A stretch of 64,000 nucleotides of DNA, from positions 1 through 64,000 of the forward strand of contig NC_064678.1 in NCBI RefSeq assembly GCF_023278565.1, written 5' to 3'. The notes beneath the pieces were generated by a model. It was not told the origin of the DNA, did not search any database, and saw only the letters and a program-made list of their open reading frames with translations. Position 1 is the first letter of the stretch, and each line of letters begins with the position of its first letter. Position numbers and translations under genes: made by a program. Of this stretch, positions 21,663 through 34,004 are shown piece after piece. The DNA comes from Colletotrichum lupini (taxonomy: Eukaryota; Ascomycota; Sordariomycetes; Glomerellales; Glomerellaceae).

Positions 21663-24243
21663 ATGGAGTTTGGTTCTGGTGGTAGCTTGCTTCCTAGCTA
21701 TCGAAAGCCACTTCCAAGTGAGCAGGTCGAACGTATGACCTCAGATACCCGGCTTCCTCTGGCTTCTCCCTCATCTTCCCCCAGCTTTACGGCTGCTATA
21801 CATCCTCAAACCCCCATTTTCCCCTCTCAGTCTGATCAAGCCTCCCCAGAGCACCACACAATGAAGAATTGGGTAGAAACGAAGGCTTCGCCAGCGGCAG
21901 AGGGACATCAGATCCCTGAGAACATCGACGCGCCACCATTGCCTCTGCCACCCATCGTTGTAGCTCAGCACCGGAAACGTCTTGTCTGGTGGGCCGTTCG
22001 ATACTGTGTAATTGTCGTCGTCATCTTCGTTGCATTCCTTATTCCTCTCCTTACATTGAGCAATGATGCAGACTTAGCCGACGACTCCACTCCACAATCA
22101 ATCCAGGACAAACAATACCGCAACCTGGTTTTCTACATCAGCTTATGGCTAGAGGTTACCTGGGTGGCAGCCGTTTTCTTCGATCTTCTGGGACTCGGCT
22201 TGCCATATCTCTTTAGGTTTCTTGCTAGGTCAGTGCACGAGATACCAAGAAATCTATGGCCAGGCGCTTAAAATGAATCCACCTAGATACATCAACTCTT
22301 CCCACCAGAGGTACTGGAGAATCTTGAAGTTCATGCGTCGCCCGATTTGCTTTCTAGGCACGACTATTGTAACCTTTATCTTCTTTGCTGCTGTAAGTCA
22401 TATTCATTCAAACGCAGTTTCCGTGGCGATTTTAGTGATTGTTGTCATTCTAGTGTATCAACACAAATGAACTCCTTGCTGTAAATGTCAACAAGGATCC
22501 GAACACATTTGGGTGGGACGATGTTGTAGCCGACATTTTGGAACAGGCTACTCTTTGGGTGGCCTTCTATTTTGTCGAGAAGCTATTGATATCCTACATC
22601 TCCGTACATTATCACTATCGAGCAAATCACTCCAAGCTTACTCGCACGAAAGATCTCCAGAACGCCCTTATCACACTTTACGACGCATCGATATACCTTC
22701 ACCCTTTCCATCGTGGCACATTCGACGACGAGGATATGATCATCCGCAATGCCAACGGCGGAAGCCATAAACAAGAGCGAATGAGGGTTTCAAGCTACCT
22801 TGCTCGACTCGGCCTTGATGGCTACAAGCTTGTTGGACTATTTGGAAATTTTATTTCCGATGACCCTCATGCCCATTGGATGCGTCCAGCAAGTACCTAT
22901 GCTATCATAGAGCGTGCTTGGGGAAATGAAGACTCGGCGACTGCACTTGCAAGGCGGATCTGGTTTTCGTGTGTTGCTCAAGATAAGTTTGGCTTGACTC
23001 TGAATGACATCAAAGAAATCCTTGGTCCCCACCGCACGCCGGAAGCCACCAAAATCTTTGCCACCTTGAGCGAAGGTCAAAACCACGACATCCGCCTTGA
23101 GGAGTTCATGGCGATCATTCTGGAAGCAGGCAAAACGCGCCAGGACATATACCGCAACATCAACAACATGGACCATTGCATTAACACTTTCGACTGGTTT
23201 TGTCTCTTCATCATTGCCGCGGTCATGATATTTTTCATTAGTAAGTCCCTCAGTTCGTCCCTCAAAAGATGTCTCTGACAACTTGAACAGTGATTGCATA
23301 CGTACCAGCGATGAAGGAGATTCAGAGTGTCTTGTCTTCTTTAGCTATTGGTCTCTCATTCGCTGTTGGACGGACATTCCATCATCTTCTTGTTGGCATC
23401 GTCTTTGTTTTCTTCGACCACCCGTACGATATCGGCGACGTCATCAACGTCTGTAACGCTGGCGCAACTACAGGCATTGCCTGTACGGTCAAACGCCAGT
23501 CTCTTCTCTACACAGTCTTCAGACGACTTGACAACAACTGCGATTTGCAAATCTCCAATGAACAACTCACTCAAAAACGAGTCGAAAACTACACGAGGTC
23601 TGGTATCAATCGTCAAGGATTGTCCTTGTTCGTGGACTTCAGGACCAGTTTTACGGATATCATGCGTCTTCGAGGCATACTGGAGGAGTTTCTTGCCCAG
23701 AACTCTAGAGACTATGTTCCAGAGACACTAGGGTTGAACGTTGCAAGCCTTCATGAGCTCAACAAAATGGAGCTGAGAATTGCCTTCACCCATCGCAACA
23801 ACTGGTCAGACGATAAACTCCGCTCTCAGCGGAGCAACAGATTCCACTGTGCTTTGGTATCTGCCTGCCGGTCTATTCCCCTTTACAAGCCAGGTGGTAT
23901 GTCTCCGTCTTCTGGCGAGAACGGAAATCCCATGTATACCGTTCAGCTGGATACCTCAAATGAGCTACAAGAGAACATCAAGAAGGAACAAGCTCGCCGA
24001 CATGGCCTAAGGTGGGACCGTGTTGAGCAAGCTATCAATCGGGTCCAAGATCAACAGCATTCCAACGATGCTGGGGATAGAAGGGTTAAAGAGGAGACTA
24101 AAACAGACAAGGCAAAAGAACAGGAGGCTTTTCTCAAGTTGGCAAAACTTCCAATTGGGAACGAAAGAATGGGAGCCAGCACCGGTGTAGACTTGCCGGC
24201 TTCTGGGACAGGCTTGCGCCAATCAAGCCGGCCTCTCGTTTGA
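21663..24243 (+). CDS. MscS-type mechanosensitive ion channel with EF-hand-like region (exons 21663-22228, 22287-22392, 22454-23240, 23291-24243)
   Basis: Four exons with intact frame give about 803 residues, a normal size for fungal Msy1/Msy2-type channels of the ER, which respond to osmotic swelling. A long polar N-tail precedes two membrane helices (about 107-131 and 154-183), then FMRRPICFLGTTIVTFIFFAA and the block GWDDVVADILEQATLWVAFYFVEKLLISYI. An EF-hand-like unit (IFATLSEGQNHDIRLEEFMAIILE) lies before INTFDWFCLFIIAAVMIFFIM. The pore-lining segment follows, LSSLAIGLSFAVGRTFHHLLVGIVFVFFDHPYDIGDVI, the MscS signature. The EF loop lacks several Asp ligands, so calcium binding is doubtful. 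The C-terminal tail is charged and low in complexity. Splice sites are GTCAGT, GTAAGT and GTAAGT, and each keeps the frame. Confidence 0.9.
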
Positions 24244-24989
24244 TTGTCAGCATAACCGACAGCCTTCTATTCTTAGATCAGCCAGTGACAGTATTCCAGT
24301 TGACTCAGTCTTCCTCAGAAATCCCTGCAAACAAAGTACACATGCGCGTCGTTCTCCGCTCCTTTGTCTTTCGAGGCGCTCCCTCTTGTCTTAGAGGCTT
24401 GTCGCACGAAGCTCACCTTGAAAGCAACACTTGGGCCGGTCACTAGCCTTAGTTAGGGCTTCATCTGCCGCTTCATCCTTTCGTAGTAGCAAATGCATAT
24501 CTTCGTCAAGCAAATCTTTGTGACTTCAGGTTTTCTCATCATCCTGGTCGTATCGCAGTATAGCGACGAGTGATTTGTACTCGTTTTTCGCGCTGGGAGC
24601 TGCAACAGCCTTTACACATCTGACACGTCAGCAACTGGCTCCAAATTATCGCATTACCAGCTTGAATGGACATTACAAAGTCTAACGTCGGTTTCGGGTT
24701 GTAGTACTAAAACAAGTCAAACGTCTTTTGTTGACTACGTCATGTAACCTGATGGCATTTCAGTGGCACTTGAACTTCTTCCACGTTTGTACCAAGATGA
24801 GCCGACTGGCTTCGGCGTCTCGCTGTCTGGCTGTTGTTTTGAAGTAAAGCCTTCGAGTCTTCCTGTCTAAGAGAGAGCCTCTATATCATTGATTCTATCA
24901 TCTTCACGACCATCATGTACGATTGGCTCGGGTAATTGATCTCCGGGTTCCGCAGGTTCTGTCATTGAAAATTCGGGGTTGGGAGGCAG
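24244..24989. other. Intergenic sequence, no supported gene
   Basis: Between the channel gene and the remains of an NmrA-like gene. No recognisable peptide in any frame; it may include the missing 3' part of that pseudogene beyond recognition. Confidence 0.45.
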
Positions 24990-25371
24990 TCGTTAGGGTT
25001 GTGCAAACGGGCAGCTGTGCTCAGAGACCATTGGCAGAGTCCATTCCAAATTCTGCTTGGATGAATCTCCGCACCCCAGCTGCAACTAAAACATCTATGA
25101 TGGGTTTCTGGCTGCCTATAGCTAGCGTTGCAACACATGATATGATGATGTCTAATCCCAAAGGAGAGCGGGTCGGAGTGGGGTGAGTCGGAGGAGGTGA
25201 GGGCGTCGACTACTTTGATGATGAGATTGAGTGTGGATCAAAGCAGAAGCATTGCCTCCAGGTCGAAATATAGCTGTGACAATGAATCCAGCGTCAAGAA
25301 GTGATTTGAAAATCGAATGATTGTCCGAGATCGCCTGTTGCACCGGCAATCGCAATGTGCAAAGAAGACAT
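24990..25371 (-). pseudogene. NmrA-like / isoflavone-reductase-like family, broken fragment
   Basis: Read on the minus strand from 25371, MSSLHIAIAGATGDLGQS is the Rossmann start of the NmrA-like family (NAD(P)-binding GATGxLG). A frame change of one base near 25315 is then needed to continue with IFKSLLDAGFIVTAIFRPGG. After further frame changes, VATLAIGSQKPIIDVLVAAG and VRRFIQAEFGMDS appear (about 25015-25110), the typical next blocks of the family. The rest of the roughly 300-residue protein is not visible. This is a decayed copy. Edges are approximate. Confidence 0.75.
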
Positions 25372-26008
25372 ATCGAAATTGATTGCTTTGGGGCCTCTTC
25401 GAAATGTACGATGGTAAGTTGAATAGCCAAAAGAATCCTGAGTCTTCTCGCCAATATAGAATTTCGACATTCTTTCACCAATAGATGGAGGCTCATGATG
25501 AACACTACTGCCACACTTTTATTGCTTCGTCATTATCAAACCTGTCTCTTCCCGCTTCCATTGGATCGCGTGGTCACTTCTGATATGGGGCTAGCTGTGG
25601 ATGAAACATCGGTTCTACTGTCGGCTCCGACGACCGGTACCGTGTTTTCGGTTCCGAAATAATTCAGCGAATGGGCGATCTTCCAGCTTCCGAGGCTGAC
25701 AAATTGTGGCAAGAGCTTGATGTTGTTTTCTGGGTGACTGGTTGAGAATAAGTGAATCATCCAGATATAGCTTATTGAAATGAATTAATTGTCGCCTCCG
25801 TAGCATATTACAATCCTCCACCAATATGGCAGAAACCCTTCCTCACAAGCTTTGTGGTATAGTTGATCAAACGAACGAACATGGGCTATAACCCATTGGT
25901 ATCAACTTGCAGTATCGAGATACGACTTCTCCAACCGAATCAAAAGTTATTCATAACTCTCCCTCTTTCCTTGCCTCATCCTTAACTTTTGTCGTATAAT
26001 GAGTACAT
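25372..26008. other. Intergenic region, no supported gene
   Basis: About 640 bases downstream of the fasciclin gene stop (which lies on the minus strand) and upstream of the NmrA-like fragment. Frames are short and unrecognised. Confidence 0.45.
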
Positions 26009-27274
26009 TTAGATGTTCATGTAAGCAGCCATACCACCAAAGAGGGCAGCAGCGCCAACAGCAGCAGTGCGCATGGGGCCGGCCTGAGTGCTAGAGGAGG
26101 TGGTTCGGACACCACCACCGTTGTTGGCACCAGTCTCAGTGGCAAGCGGAGCAGTTGAAGTGGGACCGGTGATGCCGCTGGTGAAGGGGTTGCTGCCATC
26201 GGTAGCAGTACCAGCGCCAGTGTATGCGGGCGCGCGGGTGGAAGCCGTGGTATCAGGCTCCACGGACGTGTTATTGGGGTTCAAGACGCTGAGGATAGTC
26301 AGTGAGAATGTTACAAGTCTGCTTCATTTGCAACAACTTACTTGTCGATGACGTGGACGACACCGTTGGCTACAAGGACATTGGGAATGAGAACCTCGGC
26401 CTCGTTGACGTAGACGGTCTCATTGATGACACGGATGGTGACGTTTCCTCCATTGAGTGTGGTCAATGAAGTGTTCGTGATATCGGGGCTGTACAAGACG
26501 GCGCCGGCGACGACGTGGTACTGAAGAATGCTGGGCAGCGCGGCGGTCAGGTTGGCGGTGAGATTGCCGATGGAGCGGAAGGCCTCGTTGTTGGGGATGA
26601 AGATTGTCAGATCCTTTGCGGCGGCAAGAGCGGGGCCGACGTTTGCGGCCTGGACAGCACCCAAAGCAGCAGTGAGGTTGGCAGCGCGAAGGGTGTCAGG
26701 AATCGGCTGGGGAACGCTCAGGACCTTGTCGATGATGTGGATGGTACCAGCGGTGAAGTTAACATTGCCGGCCGTGACGGTCGAGTTTTCCCTCAAGGCA
26801 GAGTAGAAAGTGACGTTACCGCCAACAGTCTGGGCCTGAACGCGCTGACCGCCGGTGATGTTGGCATAAGTCTCGTTGGACAGCAGGGTGGGGATGAACT
26901 GCGGCTCTTCGGTGAACTGGGAGGCGTAGTAGGTGCCGTTCAGGACGTGGTACTGAAGAATCGCGGCGACGAGGCCGGGGTTAGTCGCAGCACCTTGGGC
27001 ACCGGGGCTTGCTAGGAATGCCTCGAGAGCGGCATTGCTAGGTGCCAGGATGGTGATGTTCTGTGCTTGAGAAAGGGCTTGGACCAGAGCCGGCTGGGTG
27101 CCCAGGAGTGCTGTGAAACGTTAGAGGGCCTCATTCGAGTAGAACTGGTGGCCGCTTACCTGTGAGAGACGACAAGCTAGAATTCTGAGAAGCTAGAGCA
27201 GCCGTCAAGCTTTGTTGGCTCTGGGCGAGCACAGCGCTGGCCAAAGCCAGAGGGAGAAGATTTTTGACCTGCAT
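26009..27274 (-). CDS. Secreted fasciclin (FAS1) domain protein, probably GPI-anchored (exons 27274-27160, 27110-26342, 26288-26009)
   Basis: Three exons give 387 residues. A signal peptide (MQVKNLLPLALASAVLAQ) is followed by two FAS1 domains. The first has the H1 block NITILAPSNAAL and the YH motif ILQYHVLNGTYY. The second has LTIFIPNNEAF, ILQYHVVAG and the closing VLIPNVLVANGVVHVIDKVLNP. A Ser/Thr/Gly-rich linker leads to a short hydrophobic end (TAAVGAAALFGGMAAYMNI) typical of a GPI attachment signal. FAS1 proteins act in cell adhesion and wall surfaces; fungal members have been linked to surface recognition. Introns are 27111-27159 and 26290-26341 (GTAAG...CAG), both keeping frame. Many N-glycosylation sites (NxT/S) fit an exported wall protein. 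Confidence 0.92.
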
Positions 27275-29464
27275 GGTAGCTGTTTTGCGTACAGAAGACG
27301 GATTCTAGTGATTCGAATGGGTTGGGTATCAAGGCTACAAATAACTCGGACTGCTCGATATTGGAGAACCGAAATACGGTGGTGGAGGTGGCAGCATTTA
27401 AAGTAATGTGAAAGCTCCTCATCGGGAGTTGGCACGAATCATGCAAAACACCTTGGTGAGCTCAGTCCAAGAGTGATCAAACCAATCGCGTCGTCGTGGG
27501 TTACCAGATCGCGCCGAATCAAGCTTGTTGCCCAGGCTGGGTGAAGAAACCAGGAGGCCTGCCGGGCTTCTTGTCCCCAGACAAGGGTCTTGGTCGACAT
27601 CACGACCGCGCCAGGGACTGGGACTTTGGACTGGACCGGGGCAGACACGCAGACCAGGGGGTGGAGAAGCCTCCTTAGCTCGCAAAAGAGCACGACGCTG
27701 GCAGAGGACCAATGAGCTGTTTAACAGGATCGCCAGCTGGGTGCCAAGCCGATCGTGAAGTCGTTTTTGGCCGGCGTATGCGCCAAAGGGGGTGGGGGGG
27801 ACTTGCACTGGCTCAGCATTAATTGAGACCCGACACCATGGCAAGGCAATGGTCTTGCCAGTACCTTCGTTGCCTTACATAGAAGTCCGAAGGTCTTTCA
27901 AGAGCCATGGCTAGCAGCTGCAGTCCTAGACTGCTAGCTATGCTTGTGCTAGACGAACCCCGTGATGGTGATCGAGAGGCAATTCCCGTCCGAACATGCG
28001 ATTCCAAGTCCCATTGCGGTCAGATTAGCATTCTGCCGACTGGTGTTTCACGAAGCCAAGTAGACAACGCGGAATGCTAGGGAACCACCTAGCTGCGAGA
28101 AGCTTGGGATATCCGAGTCTGGGACGCCATTGACAGCATGTCGGGTCTTGGAAGTTGCGTAAGCCTGCGCCCGACTGGCAAAGCTTGGGTGAGGGGGACT
28201 ACAGAAAAAAGTCGATGTCGTCAGGATAGGCCGCTTAGCGCCATTGAAGACGGGAGAGACTCCGATGGCGCCGAACAACGAGCCGTGCAATGCTGGATGG
28301 TATTCCTGCTTGGCATGCGTGCCGGCGGGCTGCCAACATGGCAATCCTTGCCTTAAGTCATAGCTACCTTGAACACAGAGTATATCCGTAAGAACCGCGC
28401 GAAACCGAGCCTGTAGATGTTCAAGGGTTACGCTCTTTTGCCCGTCTTATGGTTTGGCTTATTGTTACCGTAATCTGCCATTGAACCTAGACTGGGATCA
28501 TCAAACGTCATGTTTTCATCGACGATACCTGGCTAGCACGAGTGTTGTCAAGACGCTACAAAACTCGAATGAGAAGGGGAAGAGATGTTCTGGTTCGTGT
28601 AGCATTGCAGCCGCTTTCCCCGCAATAGCCAAAAGGATAGTCGACCCCAATGCAGGGCCAGTCGGGCCATTCCCATTTCCCCCTTGGCTTTGCCCTAAGT
28701 AGTGTCTCGTCTCCATGGTGTGCCAGGTGCATGGTGTGCCAGGTGTTGGCGAGGTGCTCCGGTTAGACGCCAAATCCACCAAGACACGTATCCGCGATCG
28801 GTTTAGTGCCATGGTGAAAGCGTGGCCAAGCAAGCGGACATGGGTGAAGCTCCTTGGAACCCAAGAGCTCTAAAGGCCGGTTGTGCCGACTCCATCACAT
28901 TGCGTTATAGCCATTGACGATAGCATCATGAAAACGGTGCGTCATCGATTCACTTGACAGATCGCAATTTTGGCGCTTATTCCATAAAGTGCGCCAATGG
29001 CGCATTTCTCTCCCTAGGAACCGTTGCTTGGCAGCTGCACTTTCTCCAGCCATGCATGTCCTTACCCTGCCATCCAGAGTGCAACAGAGTTGAACCCGTT
29101 GAGGCCTCCGCTGGTGTCTAAATGAGCCACTTCTCGGTGATTGTTCCCCGACTGTCCATCGAGTTGCAAGCGAGGGGCGCATGCTGGCGCGTTTCGAGTT
29201 GGGAATTTGTCAAATCTGGGCACCGCCACGATGTTCACCATCGGAAGAAGCGCGAGGGGTCGTGGGGGAAAATATTGGGTATCTCTTCGTAAAGCCGAAT
29301 CGGGACAGTCGGTCTCTCCCGTCATCCTCCGTGAGCTTGGCGAGGCTCCGCGTGCACCGCCGACACCTCTCCGCTAGGTGCATTCGTTGTTGCGCCCGAA
29401 TTCTGCTTTGCGAAAGCAAATGATTCCATCCGAGGCAGGAAAACAGCAATGGGATGCTCTAGAC
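27275..29464. other. 2.2-kb intergenic region, no supported gene
   Basis: Upstream of the fasciclin gene and downstream of the cyclin gene (both minus). The longest frame (141 codons, 27419-27844 minus) is GC-rich, arginine/proline-heavy and without family features; I treat it as chance. No repeats of note. Confidence 0.45.
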
Positions 29465-30710
29465 TTAACCCAGTGCTGGGCCAAATACGTCGTCGCCTTC
29501 CGTAACCTTTCGTCGCTTCGCATCCCGCGCCTCATTACCGCCGAGTCCTCCGCCATTACCGTCTAACACAGACCCGTCACCTTCACCTTTCGATATCCGC
29601 GTCTCTTTCTGCGAAGCCAACTCTCGTCGAGCCTTTTGCAAGGCCACAAGATCTGCGCGGTCGGGGTCTCTGCACTTTTTCAGTTTTCGGATCAGAGGTT
29701 TAATCACCTTCGTCGCCTCGACCTGTCTCCTAGTCAGTCTCGCCGCGATCTAAGTAGGGCGACTTTTGAACTCAACATACAGTTCCCCAATACTCGTCCA
29801 ATCTCTCGGGCGGCTCGGTCGCTAGCAGCTCCCTACACGCCTCAATGGTTCCCATGACTTTATCCCGTATGTCGTGTCGGGCGAGGTCTTTCTCGCCTTC
29901 GTTCGAGGTGCCGTTTTGAGCGGGTCCAAAGGCGCTTTGGACGAGTTTCTCGGCCAGACCTCGATCAGCCAAAGAAAGTGAGGCAAGCATGATCTGGCTC
30001 GGGGTGTAATGAAAGTACGCGTCTGTGACGAGAGAGCTAAACTTGAGGAAAGCGCGGGCACGGAAATGAGCGGCATCGATTCGGTTTTTCTGTACGGTTC
30101 GTTAGAAGAGTGCGGAAAAGTGCAGCGTGAGTACGCGAGAATCACAACGTACCTCGAGGTCGGCATGACGCCGAAGTTCCAGAATCGCTCCTTCCAACGC
30201 GCGGAACGGGTGCCTGACGTCGAAGGCAAATCGAACTCCTTGGCACAGCAAGAACTCCCCTGCCAGAATCTCCTCCTCAGTCGTGTTGGGGAATTTATCA
30301 GCCAGCTTAGCCAGGCGGGTGTACAGTCCCTCAGCCTTGCTTCCAAAGAATAGACAGGTCTTGAGGATATCCTGAGGCGGGTACGTCATGATGGAGTTGG
30401 TGACGTAAAATCGACGGAGGAAAACGGTCGCAGTCGCTCTAACCTCTGTCGGGAGCCCACAGAAGTCTGCAGCGCGAATCAACTCCACGGTGAAGAACTT
30501 GAGCAGTTGTGTCTCCTCGGGAGGTGTCAAGAACTCTGGCATCGACTCGGCCGCATCAAGGTCCACGCGTTTCGTTTCCACAAGGCGACTGGTAATATTT
30601 GTCTTCGCCAGAGAATTGGTCTGTTCTCGTAATTCCGCTAGTTTGGCTGGGGAGAACGACCACAGTCGATACTGTGTCGAAAGTCGGTATCGCGCATCTT
30701 CGGTTGCCAT
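29465..30710 (-). CDS. ccl1: Cyclin H-like, TFIIH/CAK cyclin (exons 30710-30153, 30089-29781, 29722-29465)
   Basis: Three exons (558, 309 and 258 bases) give 374 residues. The start MATEDARYRLSTQYRLWSFSP is the conserved opening of fungal cyclin H. The first cyclin box runs over roughly residues 50-150 (FFTVELIRAADFCGLPTEVRATATVFLRRFYVTNSIMTY). TCLFFGSKAEGLYTRL and EEEILAGEFLLCQGVRFAFDVRHPFRALEGAILEL follow, and TDAYFHYTPSQIMLASLSLADR belongs to the second box. Cyclin H partners Cdk7 (Kin28) in TFIIH to phosphorylate the RNA polymerase II tail. The C-terminus is charged (DAKRRKV). Introns at 30090-30152 (GTACGT...CAG) and 29723-29780 (GTATGT...CAG) are both phase 0. An upstream in-frame ATG at 30737 would add nine residues, but the family pattern favours 30710. 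Confidence 0.92.
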
Positions 30711-31783
30711 CGCGGCAAGCTGGCAGGTTGTGAGCAACCGATTGAGAGTGCTTTTAACTATGGTCGCGAGATGAACGAGGTGGATGTTGGCGCAGTGTAG
30801 ACGGAGCGATCGCTACGCAGGAGAATTGCTTAGGGGAGATGCTGTTGTCTTCTGTCCAATAACAGAGGGGAGAGTTGGTTGATTGATCCAACATCACAAC
30901 CCTCAGATCAAACTGTAGGAAAGAGAGCCTGCCTGGGATGGAATGGACGAAAGCCCAGAGACCTTATCGATGCTGGCCGATAAGCTGAGCTGCCCTGGCA
31001 CCACAGGCGGGCCCATGGGATCTACTCACCTCAGGCAAAAGACAGCTCGGGCCACAGCCAGCGCACGTGATGTGGCGCATTTTTTTTTCTCCCTTGTCGA
31101 TGCGGGACAAAATGTGGCTGGTGAGGTAAGGTATCCTAGCCCCCAGTGTCGTGAAAAAACCTACCTGAACTCTAAGGAAGGTAGCCATAGGAAGTAGGTA
31201 TCCACTAGGATAATGGCCCCCAACGCGGTTATGAATACCGTGAGCAAACGACCGTCGCCGATGTAGGAAGTCTTCTTCGATATCACAACCCAGGCTTGCC
31301 TTTGGGGCCTGATGGCTACTTCGAATATTAGTTCTGATCCTCTACGCCGTTGCACAGTCGCGTTGAGAAGTTCTTGAATGGCCGTGGTACTCAAAGTCGG
31401 ACTATAAAGTACCGCCTCATGTTGCAATTCATGCCGAAAGGCTCGGAGCGAAGGTCACTCATGGCGAAAACTTTGACAATCTTGGTGACCATCAGCCAGG
31501 AAAACAGAATCCATGCTTACTCAGTATCTGGAGAGTCGAACCCGGTCATCTCTAATCCATACGTTCTTCTTTTCAGAAGCTATGCGATGAGGGAACCAAT
31601 AGTTGCGGATCCAGCCCACGGATATTAACACGCCCAAACGCCCTGCTCCTGTCGGGAGCCCCTATATCCCGTCACGGAATGAACAGTCTATTGATGCATT
31701 AAGACCCAAGACAACAATTTCGCACATCGCTACGCCCGCCCACTGCCGTCTTCGACAGAAAAATCTCAAAAAGCGGTGTATAT
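30711..31783. other. 1.07-kb intergenic region
   Basis: Upstream of cyclin H and downstream of the BAR gene. A minus-strand frame at 31161-31427 (88 codons) has a hydrophobic stretch (LLTVFITALGAIILVDTYFLWL) and ends near a possible GT donor, but I see no matching second exon and do not call it. Confidence 0.4.
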
Positions 31784-33235
31784 CTAGTACCCAACCTCCC
31801 GCTTAGCGGGGACTGGGGGCGCCGGCTTCTTGGCTCGGCTTGGGGGAGGAGGTGGAGGTGCTTTCTTTGCTTGCAGGTTGCTTGTGCTCCGAGTCAAGCT
31901 GCTTCCCATGCTGGTGGCCGGGCTGGCACTGCGATCATTCCATTCCGGGCTGCCGCTACCGCTTACCGTCGTGTGGTCATCGTCGGCAAACACGTCGCTC
32001 GCCATTGGTCTACCGGTAGGCCTCAGATTCCCACGCAAAGATCCAATGTGAGAAACGGCAGGCACTGGCGGGGTAGCAGCCATGGATCGTCGGTCGGTCG
32101 CAGCTGGCCCCTGGAACGTCTGAGACCTACTGATAGACGGCCTCGGGGTTGTGTCGGCCGACGCGCCAAACTTGACCTCTGATCGTTGGGAGCGGATGGG
32201 CATGCGGACGGGCATCGGTTCTGGTTCCTCCTCAACGTGATTGTTGCGCGCCGAATAGTCGTTGAACGAGCGGGCCGTGTTGGACCGCCCACGACCGCCG
32301 TTTCCATAACGGCGATCGGTCGGCGAGGGAGGCGCATTGCCGCCCGCCCAATTCTGACGCAGACGGCGAAGCTCCTCGGCGCAGCGTTCGTGGTAGTTCA
32401 GCTCGGCGTCGAGTAAGCCAGTCAGGTCGCGAACATTGTCAGTCTCTGCATCCTTGATATCGGACATTCGTCGCATGACGTCTTCACCAGCTTCCTCGTA
32501 CTTTGCCCTGGCAGTACGGAGCTCTTCCTCGAGGCGGAAATCTTCGCGCTTCGTCTTTTGCATTTTGCTGATTGCTGCATCGTAGGCCAATCGGCGCGAC
32601 TCGAGCTTCTTCCGTGCGGCCTGGCGGAGAGTGTGTCAGATGGGATGGGCTGAAACCACGTATGGACGAGCCATGACGTCGGTACGTACCTGATACTCTT
32701 TCATCATTGCCAAAGATCTTTCGACCGAGACAAGCCAGTTATCGGTAACTTCTGAAGCATAGCTTTCCTGGATACCAGCAAGGCGTTCGTTGGTTCGACC
32801 GAGAGCTGTGGATTGCATGATTAGCAGTGCTTCGCAAAATAGAGCATAGTATGCGAGATTGATCAACTTACAGAGCAGACAGGCTCCAAATTCAGAGTCG
32901 GGCTCGAACTCCTCGCCGTGGGAAATCATCATACGCCCAACAAAAGCGATAGGGAGGCCCTTCTCCTTGTCGTCGAAAGCCTCACCACGGCGGGCAACCC
33001 ATTTGACATAGGTGTTTGTGGATTTTTGAAGTCGTTCCATTCCTAGCGCAAAACAATATTAACGCCTGGTTGACTAAAAGCGGTTGTGACTTAAGAGGCC
33101 CGGCATACCGTCGTATCGCAATTGCATCTCCATTTCCAAGTTTTTGAATTCGTCAGTCTGTCCGGTCTTGGACTCGGATCCCATCTTTTCGCCGGCCCAT
33201 TGGAAGGCGCGGTCGAATTTCTTGGTGAAGTTCAT
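31784..33235 (-). CDS. BAR-domain protein with proline-rich tail (exons 33235-33109, 33042-32872, 32805-32690, 32620-31784)
   Basis: Four exons give 416 residues. The start MNFTKKFDRAFQWAGEKMG is the N-terminal amphipathic helix and first BAR helix of the fungal amphiphysin-like group. Residues up to about 235 form the coiled-coil BAR dimer: MERLQKSTNTYVKWVARRGEAFDDKEKGLP, then LAGIQESYASEVTDNWLVSVERSLAMMKEYQ, then RRLAYDAAISKMQKTKREDFRLEEELR. BAR domains sense and bend membranes in endocytosis and actin-patch work. The second half is a low-complexity linker ending in APPPPPPSRAKKPAPPVPAK, sites for SH3-domain partners; no SH3 domain is present, unlike Rvs167. The introns all have GTAxGx donors and AG acceptors and keep frame. 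The 5' flank now carries an 8-kb nested transposon starting 770 bases upstream. Confidence 0.92.
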
Positions 33236-34004
33236 GTTGGCGGTAACAATATGGTGCGCTGGGAAGGATCGTCGGAAAGCTCTGCGAGGGTGGAGATGTC
33301 GATTTAAGGGGGAAATAGGACACTCGACGGTCGACGGGGGGATTAGGGTGACAAGTTGAAGGTAGTTTCGGTCGATGCCAGCATTCAACGGGTTGGTGTA
33401 GAGAAAGGATGACGAATGGGAGAAGTTGGCAGAAGTCGTTGCGAGAATCGTTCAGGTGGGAGATGTGTTGAGCGAGCGAGCGAGTGAGTGGTGGATGACG
33501 AAAGACGGAAGATGGATTGGTTTGAGAAGGTGAGCGCAAGACGAGGTCTTGGGAACAGATGTAAAGAGAAAGACAGAGGTGGAAAGGGAGCAGTGGCAAA
33601 AAGATATCACACACGGTTGATAATGCAAGGAGCAGGGATTGGAGAGATGTGCCGTCAAGCGGAAGAAGCAGGTGAAGAAGGAGGACCGTGGAAGGGGTGG
33701 AAGGGGGTGTGTGTGGAGGGAACTGTATCCGTACGGATATTGGTCGAGGGATAAGGTAAGGTAGGCACGGAGTATGGTGGTAGAAGATGATTTCACAAAA
33801 CGGGACGAGGACTTGGAGGAGGACCTAACGGTGGAATCGATGTATGGATCAATAAGGTAGTCTCCGTACGGTTTGTTGTACGGGGGTAATCCACCGTTCC
33901 ATGGACGCACCTTGGGTACTCGTGGTCACAGTTCAGTTTGGTACCTCACACACGTAGACCAACTCGACAACAACTGAGAGGCAGGTGCGGGCTATGCAGA
34001 AGGT
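33236..34004. other. Upstream region of the BAR gene
   Basis: About 770 bases between the BAR start codon and the DNA-transposon insertion. On the minus strand it is pyrimidine-rich with CT tracts, as often seen in fungal promoters and leaders. Frames in it are chance products of that bias. Confidence 0.5.

Noticed and set aside
27419..27844. 141-codon Pro/Arg-rich frame
   Set aside because: GC-rich sequence is open in several frames on both strands; no family resemblance.
31525..31570. Possible tRNA T-arm (GAGTCGAACCCGG)
   Set aside because: No matching D arm, acceptor pairing or box A at the right distance.
31784..32590. Stand-alone proline-rich gene
   Set aside because: It is the last exon of the BAR-domain gene; earlier exons splice to it in frame.
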